Assembly (NCBI GenBank): GCA_002746795.1
Contig: PDQY01000045.1
Span: 1 to 32,439, forward strand
Reading direction: 5' to 3'
DNA: 32,439 nt
Origin: Chloroflexota bacterium
Lineage (GTDB): Bacteria; Chloroflexota; Anaerolineae; Promineifilales; Promineifilaceae
Shown: piece by piece, positions 9,301 to 18,582 of the stretch
Position numbering within the stretch: the first letter of the stretch is position 1
Layout of the letters: each line of letters opens with the position of its first letter
The notes under the pieces: model-generated
What the model was told of the DNA's origin: nothing
The model's input: only the letters and a program-made list of their open reading frames with translations
Database searches by the model: none
Translations under genes and position numbers: made by a program

Positions 9301-9882
9301 CCAGGTAAAAAGATTGGCATTGTGGGCGCCAGCGGCGCAGGCAAATCAACCCTCCTCAACTGCCTCCTGAGATTTTGGGAGTGGCACGAGGGAGACATAG
9401 TCTTAAACGGCCGTTCCTTACGCCAATACGACCCAGATGATATACGCGCCTGTTTTTCCGTCGTCTCGCAGCAAGCCCACCTTTTTAATGCATCCATCTA
9501 TGACAACTTAAGAATTGCAAATCCCCAAGCAACCCCCGAGCAGATCGAAACCGCCGCCAAACAAGCCCAATTACACGAATTCATCCAGCAGCTGCCCGCA
9601 GGCTATCAAACACAAGTTGGCAGCCTGGGCAGACAATTGAGCGGCGGCGAGCAAAGGCGGCTAATCATCGCCCGCGCCATCCTCAAAGATGCCCCCATCC
9701 TCATCCTGGACGAACCCACAGCCAACCTCGATGTGCAAACTGAAAAGCAAGTCATGACCATACTGCTCACCCTGGCCAAAGACAAAAGCGTTCTCCTAGT
9801 CACACACCGCCCAGTTGGCTTAACCCAAATGGATACAGTCTTGGCATTAGAAAACGGCCGTTTGCAGAATATGCTGTCATAA
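6364..9882 (+). CDS. cydDC: Fused CydDC thiol/haem-linked ABC exporter
   Basis: A single 1172-residue polypeptide with two complete ABC transporter halves. The family (CydDC) exports cysteine/glutathione and is needed to assemble cytochrome bd. Half 1 (about 1-585, CydD-like) has six membrane helices, Walker A GASGAGKST near 380, signature LSGGQAQR and Walker B LIILDEPTSQLD. A linker of about 35 residues rich in Pro/Thr/Ser leads to half 2 (about 620-1172, CydC-like), with Walker A GASGAGKST near 987, signature LSGGEQRR and ILILDEPTANLD. Both halves therefore look ATP-competent. The usual arrangement is two genes; fusions are known in some Actinobacteria. The two nucleotide domains share near-identical segments (AAKQAQLHEFIQ then LPAGY). 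The gene carries ten copies of AACGGCCGTT. It ends 34 nt from the convergent glycosyltransferase gene. Confidence 0.93.
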   Translation: MFDKRLWQAAQASRAWLLLTILLSSLGGAATVAQAYLVGITVNAVFLHEASLMDVRAWLIWLLLVIGIRSGLSWGRTVAANRIAIDVQFNLRTQLLAHVLALGPIKIYGEQTGELTAVLTEGIDSLERYFSEYLPQLFIAILVPFIILLVVFPLDWISGLILLLTAPLIPLFMMLIGRYAESLTQRQWGLLSRMSAHFLDVLQGLTTLKLLGQSKAQTQNIAQITNRFRAVTMGVLRVAFLSALVLELLSTLSIAIIAVSIGLRLMVGGMAFSTALFILILAPDFYLPLRMLGQRFHAGMEGTAAAKRIFGLLDEPATAAHLHRHDQPHVNSNPTSPSTAVLPAVIQFEQVGVTYQGRKEAALHNLNLTLQPGKMVALVGASGAGKSTVANCLLRFIEPSSGQILVDGIPLHDRETAVWREQIAWVPQKPYLFPESIEANIRHGKPDATDDDVKTAAKQAQLHEFIQSLPAGYDTEIGEQGARLSGGQAQRLALARAFLKNAPLIILDEPTSQLDSVTESALHAAVQEHLAGKMLLVIAHRLETIRHADEIVVLENGRLVEAGSHPELLARNGRYAQLVAEKQEFEFTPTRLTQTDQADISPLHKPTASPKTGEPQYSKTTIIKRLLQFISPYKKWVGLSVLLGALAVGSDVALLATSAFLISRAAQQPAISALSIAIVGVRFFGLTRGVFRYLERLVSHNVTFKVLAALRVWFYEALEPLAPARLQQLGSGDLLNRIISDVDTLENFYVRAVSPPLVALVVGSMVVIITAVFQPLLAAILLISLLCAGLVLPWFIRWLSQEPGEAIGQQSKKLKETIVDTIQGLADLEAFNRTETRYQLIAHHAQNLKQQQKKMAQVTGIQNSGIEMVTWAAMWGVLLAAIPLVITGDMNGTFLATAVLSTVAAFEAVQPLPAAAQYLDQSFAAARRLFRVVDTDTEVDIPAAPLPIPNSCHFQFKDVGFQYQTAVLPTFSHVNLEMPPGKKIGIVGASGAGKSTLLNCLLRFWEWHEGDIVLNGRSLRQYDPDDIRACFSVVSQQAHLFNASIYDNLRIANPQATPEQIETAAKQAQLHEFIQQLPAGYQTQVGSLGRQLSGGEQRRLIIARAILKDAPILILDEPTANLDVQTEKQVMTILLTLAKDKSVLLVTHRPVGLTQMDTVLALENGRLQNMLS

Positions 9883-9916
9883 AAAGCAGCACATATACCT
9901 TCACCAGACCCAATTT

Positions 9917-11812
9917 TCACTCCGACAACACAATGGCATGATCATGCACCGTAGCACCCTCGGCAGGTAAGCGCACCCCGGTCTCGCGCACATACATACC
10001 CGTTTGGATCGTGTAACCCGCCGCCATGACGTCTGGGGCAATCGGCAGTTGATGAGCAGATTTCACAATGTCCCCCGGCTGCCACACATGGGTTGCCGCT
10101 AAACCGTTATAAGGCTGCAAATCCTCCTGCGCCGTGAGTTGACCCTGCCCATCCAGCACGTGAATAAAAATATCAAAATCCTGGTCAACAGGTTTCAAAC
10201 TTCGCCAATACAAATCCAACTTCACCCCATTTTCAGTGGGCATTAACCCATAACCCAATAATTGAATGGCATCGCCCAAAGTTGCCGACAAATCAACCGG
10301 CGGAGTAGCCTCAGGCACATAAGGCAAGCTCATGTCATACACAGCTGCATCAGGCTGAAAAATGATGGTATGGGTTTCAGTATGCACAGGAAATACCGGC
10401 TGCGACACCCAGGGATTACCAGTAATCTCATAATGCCACAGAGGAAACGCCGCTAAATAATCCACCCCAGCCAAAGACATCTGCCGCAGTGCCAATTGAT
10501 CTCTGAGCAAGCCCACAGGTTGACGCACAGCAGGCCACATTTCTGGTGACACCAACCCATTCATATCCAAGATTCGCCGCTCAGAAAGAAACGTGATAGC
10601 GCCAATGTCATCAACCGCAATCAGGGCATCCTGCGGCGTGTTCTCCGCCAACCAATGACCGATAGCCACATCAATATCTAAAATTTCCTTGGCATTATTG
10701 CCATACCGGCTCGCCCAACCATTCAATTGCCCCAGACTGCTCACCACAATCAAGAAAATAGCGGTGCCCCACACAACCCACGGTGAACGAATAATTGAGA
10801 ATGGATAACGGATTTTTGAGGCAATCCAAGCGACCCCCACAGCAGCCACTACCATTTGCATGGGGATAAGGGGCATGGTATATCGGCCATAATGCCAGGT
10901 TTGATCAATGATAACGGCCGTTAATAGAGGCAGCCCCACCAACCACAAAACAGCCAGCCGACTTTGTCGCCACATGGGCACAAGACCCACCAACGCCAAC
11001 AAAAACGCAGCCACATTATCCAGCCAATGAAATCGCACAGTTTCGCGGAACGTGCGCCAACTAAAGAGATACGCCGCACTCACTTTCGCGTAAAACGTAT
11101 TGGCAAGCGGCTTACCAGTGGTAGAGAGGCTAAACAACAGATAGGGCAAAGATACCAACCCATACACCAGCACAGGAAAGATCAACCAGCTGCGCACGCT
11201 AACCTTTGCGTCGCGGCGCCCAAACTGAATCAAGTCAGCCATGACAGCCAGGGCAAACAGGGCATGCCCTTCAGGACGAACTTGACTGCTCAAGCCAAAA
11301 ATAAGAGCAGTCCACCACGTCAAGCCCCAGCGAGTGTAGCTCCAAATCGCACCAAGACTTAAAGCAGCGAAAGCCGTCGTCTCCATGGCAGCCAGACCCG
11401 CCCACACAAATCGGCCAGACAAAGCCACCGCCAAACCAGCAGCAAAACCCGCCCACCGACTGTTTGTTAACTCAAAAGCAAGGCCATAGCTCAAAAACAC
11501 AGAGGCCAACAGAAACAAACCACTCAGCCCAATCGCTGGCGTCAAAAAATCTTCAGTAACCAAACCAATTCCAGCCAGCATTACCGTCCACAAAGGAGCT
11601 GTGGAACCGGGAGTGGGTTCCCCTGGGTTAAAGCTAAAGCCATTCCCTTGAGCCAGGTTGCGGGCAAATTGAAAATGTATCCAGGCATCATCCAGAGGGG
11701 CGCCCAGCGTGCCCCCCGTTATTTCCAGCTGGGTGTAGATAAAGAAAGCCGCCACCCATACGGTGGCAAATGTCAAAATAAAGAGCGGCAAGGCAGCGCG
11801 AAAACGATTCAT
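9917..11812 (-). CDS. GT-C-like polytopic membrane glycosyltransferase with C-terminal beta-rich domain
   Basis: Probable polyprenol-dependent glycosyltransferase acting on the outer face of the membrane. The first outer loop has the acidic pair in GAPLDDAWIHFQFARNLA, followed by GNGFSFNPGEPTPG, a pattern typical of GT-C proteins that use lipid-linked sugars. About ten hydrophobic helices follow, then a soluble C-terminal region of about 230 residues. The last 120 residues (DIFIHVLDGQGQ, later GYTIQTGMYV) match a module shared with three other proteins of this block. I start at ATG 11812, 4 nt after the upstream stop; a longer TTG-start form (11854) would overlap the upstream gene by 38 nt and begins inside an AACGGCCGTT copy. 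Last gene of the minus-strand unit. Sugar and acceptor are unknown. Confidence 0.8.
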   Translation of the reverse strand: MNRFRAALPLFILTFATVWVAAFFIYTQLEITGGTLGAPLDDAWIHFQFARNLAQGNGFSFNPGEPTPGSTAPLWTVMLAGIGLVTEDFLTPAIGLSGLFLLASVFLSYGLAFELTNSRWAGFAAGLAVALSGRFVWAGLAAMETTAFAALSLGAIWSYTRWGLTWWTALIFGLSSQVRPEGHALFALAVMADLIQFGRRDAKVSVRSWLIFPVLVYGLVSLPYLLFSLSTTGKPLANTFYAKVSAAYLFSWRTFRETVRFHWLDNVAAFLLALVGLVPMWRQSRLAVLWLVGLPLLTAVIIDQTWHYGRYTMPLIPMQMVVAAVGVAWIASKIRYPFSIIRSPWVVWGTAIFLIVVSSLGQLNGWASRYGNNAKEILDIDVAIGHWLAENTPQDALIAVDDIGAITFLSERRILDMNGLVSPEMWPAVRQPVGLLRDQLALRQMSLAGVDYLAAFPLWHYEITGNPWVSQPVFPVHTETHTIIFQPDAAVYDMSLPYVPEATPPVDLSATLGDAIQLLGYGLMPTENGVKLDLYWRSLKPVDQDFDIFIHVLDGQGQLTAQEDLQPYNGLAATHVWQPGDIVKSAHQLPIAPDVMAAGYTIQTGMYVRETGVRLPAEGATVHDHAIVLSE

Positions 11813-11816
11813 CACG

Positions 11817-14093
11817 TTATCTATCGCGTCGCCAAACGGCCGTTCCGACCACAATCAAGCCCAGCAGCGAAAACAAGCCACCCAGCCAATACACCGTGGG
11901 CACAAAAGTCCACTCAACAGCATGTTCACCAGCTGGCACACAAACAGCACGCACAGCAGTGTACGCCGTGATATTTTGCGCTGGTTGTCCATCCACCGTA
12001 ACCCGCCAGCCGGGATAATCCGTTTCGCTGAGAACCAGCAGCGCCGGCGTTTCTGTGCGCACCATAATCCGCCAGAAACCATCCGTCATCGTCTCAATGG
12101 TAGCCAAGCCAGCAGAAGCGTCAGCCGTTAATTCGCAGGGGGGCGCCTCAGCCAGGATAACAGTGGTAGCGGCATCAAAGTCTGGCTGATGCACACGAGC
12201 AACAGCCTGCGGCGTATCTGGAATGATTTCCACCTGCGTCACCAGCCGAGCCAACGGCAAGGCTTGCGGCCGACGATAAATCCAGGCACTGCCCGTCTGT
12301 TCCACAAACTGCAAGCCTTGCTCACCCGCCATGAACTGCTCCTGCGGCACAGGCGCCACAACGTAACCCGCCCCCATCACATCATAAGCTGAAGAGCGCG
12401 GATCAGGCACCGAGGAGACAAAGTCGATGTTGGCGCCCACTTCCAGGGCGTTGTAACCAAAGACACTCATTAACCCAACTTGTTCAGCGCCATTCTGCTC
12501 AAAAATAGAGACGCCCCAAGGCAGCACACGAGTCATTTCGTCACCAATGACCGCTTTTGTTTCCGTCCAAAATGGCGACACGGCCGTTTCCTCTAAACGT
12601 ACCAGCTTAAAACCAAAGAGCCACAAATCACTCAGCAGCACCAACCCCAGCACCACCGCCCAAGCCGTCTGCCCCGTCTTAAACCATTGCCGCAAGACAC
12701 CCCCCGTGACCAACACCCACACCAGCACAATCGCCCAGCCACCTGTCTGGTGCCACAAACGACCGCTGGTATCCGTGGGATGTTGAGCCGCAAAAGCAGC
12801 ACCAGTTGCAGCCATAGCCGCCACAATGAGAACGGCCGTTACCGGCATCAACCAACGCAATCCCTCAGCCACCTCTTCTGCCTCCTCAGAGCGATTTAAT
12901 GCCAGCCCCAAAATGACAGAGGCAGCCAACACAGTCATGTAAGCAGCGCGAGCGGGAGCACGGGTCAAGCGAAAAATGGGAACCAGGTCGTAAACGATCT
13001 GGTAGAAAAAGCCATAACCACCCAACGCCAGCAGCAAGCCCAGCCCCATGATGCCCAACCAAAAATAAATTTGGCGCGACGGCCGTTTCAAAGCCACCAC
13101 CAACGCCCACAACGGCAAAATACCCACATAGTAGGTGAGTTCCTCAAAATTAGGCACCGACCAGGTGCCCACGCGCGTCGGCTCGCCAAAAAATTCAGGC
13201 ACAAGGAAAGTAATAAGATGCGCCGGGGGGAAGGAATAAGCGGTAGCAAATTCGTAAGTGGCTGCTGCGGTGCGGGTGGACGTGGCCATAAATTGCAGCA
13301 ACGGCACCAACTGGACAGCACTCAATGCCAGGCCAACCAGGCCAGCAATGAGCAACTGCCGCAGCACCAGACCCACTCGTTGAGGCAGCGGCGGAACCCC
13401 CTTTGCCCCAGCTTGCAGGTGAACAGGCATACGCTGCCAAAACGTGCGATCCAGGGCGAGGTACAAAGCAAAAATCCCCCACAGCAGCCCCACATAAATC
13501 AAAGAGGTGGTGTGCCCCGCCAAAATGGACAGGGCAAAAGGCACACCCAGGAGAACGGCGCTCCACCACGTTTTGCGGCGCACACTCCACACCGTTGCCA
13601 GCAGCAGCCAGGGCAGCCAGCTGTTGGTCGCCAGCAAGCCAATGTGGCCAGCGTAGATGCGTGCCGCCATGTAGCCGCTAAAAGCAAAGGCCAAACCGCC
13701 CAACATGGCACCCAGTTGTGTTCCTCCCAAGCGGCGAACGAGCCAATACATGCCCAATCCGACCAGCCAGATATGCAGCACCAGATACCAGCTAATGCCC
13801 ACATTGACGGGCAGAATAATCGCCAGCCATGTTGGCGGATAAAACAGCGCCACCTGCGGGTTGCTCAAAAATGGATAACCGGCAAACAACGAAGCATCCC
13901 ACCACGGTAAATGGCCGTGCCACACCGCTTCCCGCGCCACCGCCAGCCAGGGCACAAACAAGCCGCGCATATCATGGCTGCCCACCGCCTGCCCAGCAGC
14001 AGGGAACAGTGCTGCTTCCATAAAAAGAAGGGTCAGCCCCAAAAGCAAAAAGGCAAAGACAGCAAACGGCCGTTGTTCAATCAATTTTCTCAT
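11817..14093 (-). CDS. YfhO-like membrane protein
   Basis: 758-residue polytopic membrane protein of the YfhO type (GT-C-like fold, linked in Gram-positives to glycosylation of surface polymers). Visible signs are an N-terminal helix, the outer-loop pattern LPWWDASLFAGYPFLSNPQ followed by ALFYPPTW, about a dozen hydrophobic helices, and the characteristic C-terminal soluble domain with SETDYPGWRVTVDGQP and a final helix before WRRDR. The ATG overlaps the stop of the upstream gene (ATGA at 14093-14090), implying translational coupling. The start region contains AACGGCCGTT encoding QRPF. In related bacteria such proteins transfer sugars from a lipid carrier; which sugar is moved here cannot be read from the sequence. 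Confidence 0.82.
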   Translation of the reverse strand: MRKLIEQRPFAVFAFLLLGLTLLFMEAALFPAAGQAVGSHDMRGLFVPWLAVAREAVWHGHLPWWDASLFAGYPFLSNPQVALFYPPTWLAIILPVNVGISWYLVLHIWLVGLGMYWLVRRLGGTQLGAMLGGLAFAFSGYMAARIYAGHIGLLATNSWLPWLLLATVWSVRRKTWWSAVLLGVPFALSILAGHTTSLIYVGLLWGIFALYLALDRTFWQRMPVHLQAGAKGVPPLPQRVGLVLRQLLIAGLVGLALSAVQLVPLLQFMATSTRTAAATYEFATAYSFPPAHLITFLVPEFFGEPTRVGTWSVPNFEELTYYVGILPLWALVVALKRPSRQIYFWLGIMGLGLLLALGGYGFFYQIVYDLVPIFRLTRAPARAAYMTVLAASVILGLALNRSEEAEEVAEGLRWLMPVTAVLIVAAMAATGAAFAAQHPTDTSGRLWHQTGGWAIVLVWVLVTGGVLRQWFKTGQTAWAVVLGLVLLSDLWLFGFKLVRLEETAVSPFWTETKAVIGDEMTRVLPWGVSIFEQNGAEQVGLMSVFGYNALEVGANIDFVSSVPDPRSSAYDVMGAGYVVAPVPQEQFMAGEQGLQFVEQTGSAWIYRRPQALPLARLVTQVEIIPDTPQAVARVHQPDFDAATTVILAEAPPCELTADASAGLATIETMTDGFWRIMVRTETPALLVLSETDYPGWRVTVDGQPAQNITAYTAVRAVCVPAGEHAVEWTFVPTVYWLGGLFSLLGLIVVGTAVWRRDR

Positions 14094-16213
14094 GGCAGAT
14101 CAATTTCAGTGAGAACGGCCGTTCCCAACCGTTCCAATGTTGCTAAATCATAAAAACCAGTTTGCAGCGAATACATACCCGCTGGCAAATCTTGTGGCAC
14201 CTCGATCACAAACGTGTCAACCACAATTTCACCCGTTTGCCAATCAGGCGTGGGATAGCCGCCTGGTGGTCGATCAGCTTGAGCCAGAGGCAAACCAGCG
14301 TCACCCACAAGATGGACAAACGCCGTGTAACGAATCGACATAGGCGCCACCGCTTGCCATGCCAATTTAACATGCAATTGTCCTTCAAGTGGCGTCAAAG
14401 ACCAACCGACAAGCCGCAATTGCTCTCCCCACACCGGAGAATCAATAGAGGTTAGGGCAGCCAGGCGCGGCTCCTGGGCGGAAACTGAAAAAGTCAAAAA
14501 GCGATGCTGCGCTCTCCCTCGCTCGCCCCCCGGGAAATACGCTTGCAAGTTCTCCAGGCTCGTCTGGTCATCTGGTCGGATGAAATACATTGAAGGGGAA
14601 CCGGGCACGCCCGCCGGAATGGCTCCCTCCGCACCAGCGTAACTGTGCATTCGCTCTGGAGCAGCCAAAGCAAAGAAAATTGTAGCCATTTCTTCTTGGG
14701 TAGGTGTCAGGTAGAGCCGGGTATCAGCAGGCTGCCTCGCTGCCCACTCGCCCAATTCCCAATCTGGCAGATAAAAGTCAGCGGCCACGTCTGGATGCCC
14801 GGCATACCGACCAAAATAATCATACACGGATAAGAAAAGGCTCAAACTCAATATGCCCACAACGCCCATAACTAGCAAAAGTTGTCCTAAGCGATTTGTC
14901 CGTACAAAGGCAAAACGCTGGCGCAAAGCAAACACCAGCCAGGCAATCCCCATCCCTACAAAAATAGCAGCGACCGGTGCCGCACCAGTTAAGCGGCCAA
15001 AATGGGGGGCATCCCCACTCATGATGGAGGGCAAAAGCATCACCACGAGCCACAAAAACAGAAATATCAAGCGTAAAACATAAGGGGAGGTCCATGTTTT
15101 TTTTCGCAGCACCGCCAAAAGGCTCCCCATGAACCCCATGAGAAAGAAGATCGCTTGAAACCAATCCAGGTAAGGGCGTCCAGGCAAGTTATGACGCAAA
15201 TGGGTTTCACCCTGCCAGAAAAAGCCGCGAACCACCCGCCCCACATTTAACAGCCAGGTCAGCCAGGGTTTTCCGGCGACGACCCCCGCTCCTTTATTGG
15301 CCACGTAACCAATGCGAAAGAGGAAGAAGTAAGGGTAACGGGCAAAAAATAGCAGGAGGGGAACGGCCGTTATCACCGCCACCACCACCATCCATGATAA
15401 ACTACGCCACATTGCCAGAACGGCCGTTTTATCTCGCCAAAACCAAATCAGGATAAAGGCAGCAAACAAGAGCGGGAACAAGCGAGCCGCCGCATACACA
15501 TACACACCGAAACCCAGCCAAAACCCGGCCAAACTCAACCACAGCCACGAAGGAATGCGGCTCTGCTGCTTTCTTAAAATCCCTTGCCAAAAGCAGGCGG
15601 TTGCCAATGTTTCGACAGGCACAAACAGCATTGCTCTCAGCCCAAAACGGCTAAAATGAATGGCTGGGAAAAGAATGGCCAACGTCAATGCCGCAAATAA
15701 CGGCGTAAGCTGATAGAAATAGGACGAAACGGCCGTTTCTGTTGTCACCCTCCACATTTGTTCATCTTCATGTGCCGGCTGCAAGAGAATTTTCGCCGCT
15801 AAAAATGTCGTCAAAACGGCGGCAACGCCAGCCAACGCCGGCACCAGGCGCACAGCAAATGGTGTGGCTCCCCACAACTTGATAGACAAGGCTATCAAAT
15901 AGATATGAACCGGTTCCCGTCCATAATTTCCTTCAAAAAAAATGGGAAAACGCGTCGGTTCTGGTGGATTTCCGGCATGGGCATCCTGGGCGTATAATTC
16001 CCACCCCTCATAAAACTGGGGAAACTGTTTGCCCTGTACCAAAGAGAGCGCATCCAAACCGTTGTAGGCTTCATCATGGTAGAAACCTGGGGGCATATCT
16101 TCAAGCCGCCAAATGCGCAAAAACGCAGCCAAAAGCAAAATGAGCAAGAGCAGCACCCCTTCAGTTCTGCGCCACTGTTTTGTGCGAAAGAATTTCACGG
16201 GAGCCACACTCAT
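14090..16213 (-). CDS. GT39/ArnT-like membrane glycosyltransferase with C-terminal beta-rich domain
   Basis: Predicted lipid-sugar-dependent glycosyltransferase of 707 residues. After the first helix comes the outer-loop acidic motif MPPGFYHDEAYNGLDAL, and later GNYGREPVHIYLIAL, both typical of GT39/ArnT-like proteins where the Asp-Glu pair is catalytic. About eleven helices follow. The C-terminal region of about 120 residues has the repeated module (VKLAWQAVAP, TAFVHLVGDAG, PAGMYSLQTGFYD). Start ATG 16213 overlaps the upstream stop in an ATGA, which outweighs the upstream extension to 16267 that has no start context. Translationally coupled on both sides. Confidence 0.85.
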   Translation of the reverse strand: MSVAPVKFFRTKQWRRTEGVLLLLILLLAAFLRIWRLEDMPPGFYHDEAYNGLDALSLVQGKQFPQFYEGWELYAQDAHAGNPPEPTRFPIFFEGNYGREPVHIYLIALSIKLWGATPFAVRLVPALAGVAAVLTTFLAAKILLQPAHEDEQMWRVTTETAVSSYFYQLTPLFAALTLAILFPAIHFSRFGLRAMLFVPVETLATACFWQGILRKQQSRIPSWLWLSLAGFWLGFGVYVYAAARLFPLLFAAFILIWFWRDKTAVLAMWRSLSWMVVVAVITAVPLLLFFARYPYFFLFRIGYVANKGAGVVAGKPWLTWLLNVGRVVRGFFWQGETHLRHNLPGRPYLDWFQAIFFLMGFMGSLLAVLRKKTWTSPYVLRLIFLFLWLVVMLLPSIMSGDAPHFGRLTGAAPVAAIFVGMGIAWLVFALRQRFAFVRTNRLGQLLLVMGVVGILSLSLFLSVYDYFGRYAGHPDVAADFYLPDWELGEWAARQPADTRLYLTPTQEEMATIFFALAAPERMHSYAGAEGAIPAGVPGSPSMYFIRPDDQTSLENLQAYFPGGERGRAQHRFLTFSVSAQEPRLAALTSIDSPVWGEQLRLVGWSLTPLEGQLHVKLAWQAVAPMSIRYTAFVHLVGDAGLPLAQADRPPGGYPTPDWQTGEIVVDTFVIEVPQDLPAGMYSLQTGFYDLATLERLGTAVLTEIDLP

Positions 16214-18582
16214 TCTACAACAATCTCTGCCAGCACGATGAAGTCGGTGCCATCTGGCAGCCGCCACCGTTCATCTGTTTCCGGGTGATACAAACCAGCT
16301 CGCAAGGTATAGGTGCCAGCCGGGGTTCCTACAGGCAGCAAGAGTTGATGATTTTGTTGCAGCCAATCATCTTCCCGCCAGCCTGCCCACGGCGCGGTGA
16401 GACCATCCCACTGCGCCACAACATTGCCATCTGCATCCACCAGGTGTATGAAGATTTTGATCGGCTGAGGCGATGCCTGTTTTAACCAATTGGTAGCAAA
16501 AGATAAGGTGTTACCGGAAACGGCCGTTTCTGGCACCCCGGTTCCCCCTAAAAATGCGATACGTTCGCCATCCTGCTCAAAGACAGCCACGGCTGGCGCC
16601 AAAGCCAAAGCCGGGTATTGATAAAGCGCATAATCTGAATTTTCTGCCATCAACTCACTGTCATGCAAAAGATGAGGAAGGGCGACATCAGGGTCTAAGG
16701 CCACAAACCCACCTCCAGCGGGCAAAATGCAGCTTTGTGCCGGATCAAACCAGTGGGGGGTGACATCATTGCTCCCCAACAAGGCAAAGTCAGCAAAAGA
16801 AATATCATCCAACTGCTTCCCCCCTAACGCCAAATCAACAGGTTCACCACGAGGCTCCACGCGGTAGATAAAAATGCTATAACCCACTTTATCGATTGGC
16901 GCTTGCTCCCGGAACCAAGCAAAGCGATCATGGTCATCAAAATGCACGCCCTGCAGGGTCGTGGCGCTAATTGCATACATGCCAGGTGCGGGATCGTGAG
17001 GGTAAAATGGCTGTGCCTTGGGGTTCATTAAACGAGGTGCCCAACTATCCAAACCGATATAGTTGATGCCATAATAGTCAGGCCGACCCTCACCAAAATA
17101 ACTCAACCAGACCTGCTCCACCTCGTTCTCCTCAAGCCAATGCTTTAAGTTCTCTAAATCTTGCCCCCAGTCAATATTGCTATCAACCAAAGCTCGCCAG
17201 CCCTTGTCAGGGCCGCCAGCCAACACATTAAAATAGCTCAAAAAATGAGGATGTATCCACCAGGCAACCAACAATAAAGCGGCCAACAGAGCTGGCACAG
17301 CATAGCGAATTTTATTTCGAGATGGGCGCAGCACAGGAGCCACGCCATTGGCTGTAAAGACGGCCAGAAAGGGCAAAATCGGTAACAAGTGACGATATCC
17401 CAGGTTAATATCGGTGGTTAGAGCAAAAGCAAAATAGCCCAGCGCTGGCATAAGCAGCACCATATCATCCAACAATAACACCCGCCTGGACTGCTGCAAT
17501 TTACGCTTACTAACGTAACTTTTAATACGCAAAGCCATAGCAGCCACAAGCAGAATTAAGATAGGTAGTGGCGTTTTGAGAAGGAAGGCCACCGGGAAAT
17601 AATACCACCATCCTTGATCGGAATATTGCCCCAGCAAGAAGGCGGGCGTGGATTTTTCCAGGCGACCGCCAATATCTAATAGTTGTTCCAAATGATGAGA
17701 CAAGGGCAAGGTCAGGCCGCCTAATTGCGGGAAAGTGGGCAGGTCTTGAGGTAAGGTGCCAATCTGAAAGCCGTAAGAAGCCCATAAAGCCAAGGGAGCA
17801 ATGAGCGCATAAGCAACAATGACCAGAAACAGGTTTTTGCCCAGCGTGGCAGGTTGAAAGTTCACTGCTGGCTGTCGATGTTGCCCCCAGGCGTCCCTCA
17901 GCCAAAACGCAAAGCAAACGAGTATCACGAGGCCAAACAAGGGGACAAATAGCCCGGCGGTGAATTTTGTGTTTTGCAGTAAGCCAAAGGAGATGCCAGC
18001 GAGAACCGCATGACGCCATAACGGCCGTTTCAGAAGGAGCCACAACGCATAACCAGCTATCCCCGCCATGGCCGCCAAACCCATATCTGTGGTCGCTAAA
18101 CCAGCATGAGCCAATACATTCGGGTCGCTAGCTATGAGCAGCAGAGCCACCAACCCAGCCGCATACATCCGTGATATTTGCCAGGCCCACCGTCCCACCA
18201 CCGCCGCCAACAGCATGCCCAACCAAACCGTTGGCAAGCGGGCAAGGAAAAGAACGCGCGTGACATCATTGCCAATTTCCCACATAAACAGCTCAGAGGG
18301 ACGGTGAAAATTATGATTGAACCATGAGGGATCCGTGACGGGCAGTTGAATGGTGGGATCTGAGGCCAGGAAGAGGGCGTTATAGGCGTTTAAACCAGCC
18401 GGATGTCCCACGCGCATGTAACGGTTTTCACCACGCACATAACCAAGCCCCCTGGTGATAAACCCTTGTTCATCAAATGTTGGTGACTGACGCCGTAAAC
18501 TTGTTACCGCGAAGAGATACATGATCAGCAAAACGGCCGTTGCTAACCAAACCCATCTTTTTTTATCTCTCTTCTTCTCCAT
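16210..18582 (-). CDS. GT-C-like membrane glycosyltransferase, long form with C-terminal beta-rich domain
   Basis: 790-residue polytopic membrane protein. The outer loop carries SPTFDEQGFITRGLGY and, later, GHPAGLNAYNAL in place of the HPPL pattern common in ArnT-like proteins. It is a clear paralogue of the protein at 22534-24228: both have NLGYRHLLP/NIGYRHLLP, then LSYFNVLAGGP and a DSNxDWGQDL motif, then YFG. It goes on past the point where the paralogue ends (GYSIFIYRVE versus GYSILIYVVE) with about 190 extra residues, including the shared C-terminal module (IFIHLVDADGN, TYTLRAGLYHPET). Start MEKKRDKK at 18582 was chosen because the longer ORF would include the upstream terminator. First gene of the second minus-strand unit; no promoter is evident. 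Confidence 0.84.
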   Translation of the reverse strand: MEKKRDKKRWVWLATAVLLIMYLFAVTSLRRQSPTFDEQGFITRGLGYVRGENRYMRVGHPAGLNAYNALFLASDPTIQLPVTDPSWFNHNFHRPSELFMWEIGNDVTRVLFLARLPTVWLGMLLAAVVGRWAWQISRMYAAGLVALLLIASDPNVLAHAGLATTDMGLAAMAGIAGYALWLLLKRPLWRHAVLAGISFGLLQNTKFTAGLFVPLFGLVILVCFAFWLRDAWGQHRQPAVNFQPATLGKNLFLVIVAYALIAPLALWASYGFQIGTLPQDLPTFPQLGGLTLPLSHHLEQLLDIGGRLEKSTPAFLLGQYSDQGWWYYFPVAFLLKTPLPILILLVAAMALRIKSYVSKRKLQQSRRVLLLDDMVLLMPALGYFAFALTTDINLGYRHLLPILPFLAVFTANGVAPVLRPSRNKIRYAVPALLAALLLVAWWIHPHFLSYFNVLAGGPDKGWRALVDSNIDWGQDLENLKHWLEENEVEQVWLSYFGEGRPDYYGINYIGLDSWAPRLMNPKAQPFYPHDPAPGMYAISATTLQGVHFDDHDRFAWFREQAPIDKVGYSIFIYRVEPRGEPVDLALGGKQLDDISFADFALLGSNDVTPHWFDPAQSCILPAGGGFVALDPDVALPHLLHDSELMAENSDYALYQYPALALAPAVAVFEQDGERIAFLGGTGVPETAVSGNTLSFATNWLKQASPQPIKIFIHLVDADGNVVAQWDGLTAPWAGWREDDWLQQNHQLLLPVGTPAGTYTLRAGLYHPETDERWRLPDGTDFIVLAEIVVE

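Noticed and set aside
11813..11854. Upstream TTG-start extension of the gene at 9917-11812
   Set aside because: It would overlap the upstream gene by 38 nt and encode a non-hydrophobic tail created by an AACGGCCGTT copy; ATG 11812 directly after the upstream stop is more plausible.
13071..13910. 279-codon open frame on the plus strand
   Set aside because: It lies wholly inside the YfhO-like gene on the other strand; its product is Gln/Arg/Pro-rich with no domain, as expected of an antisense shadow.
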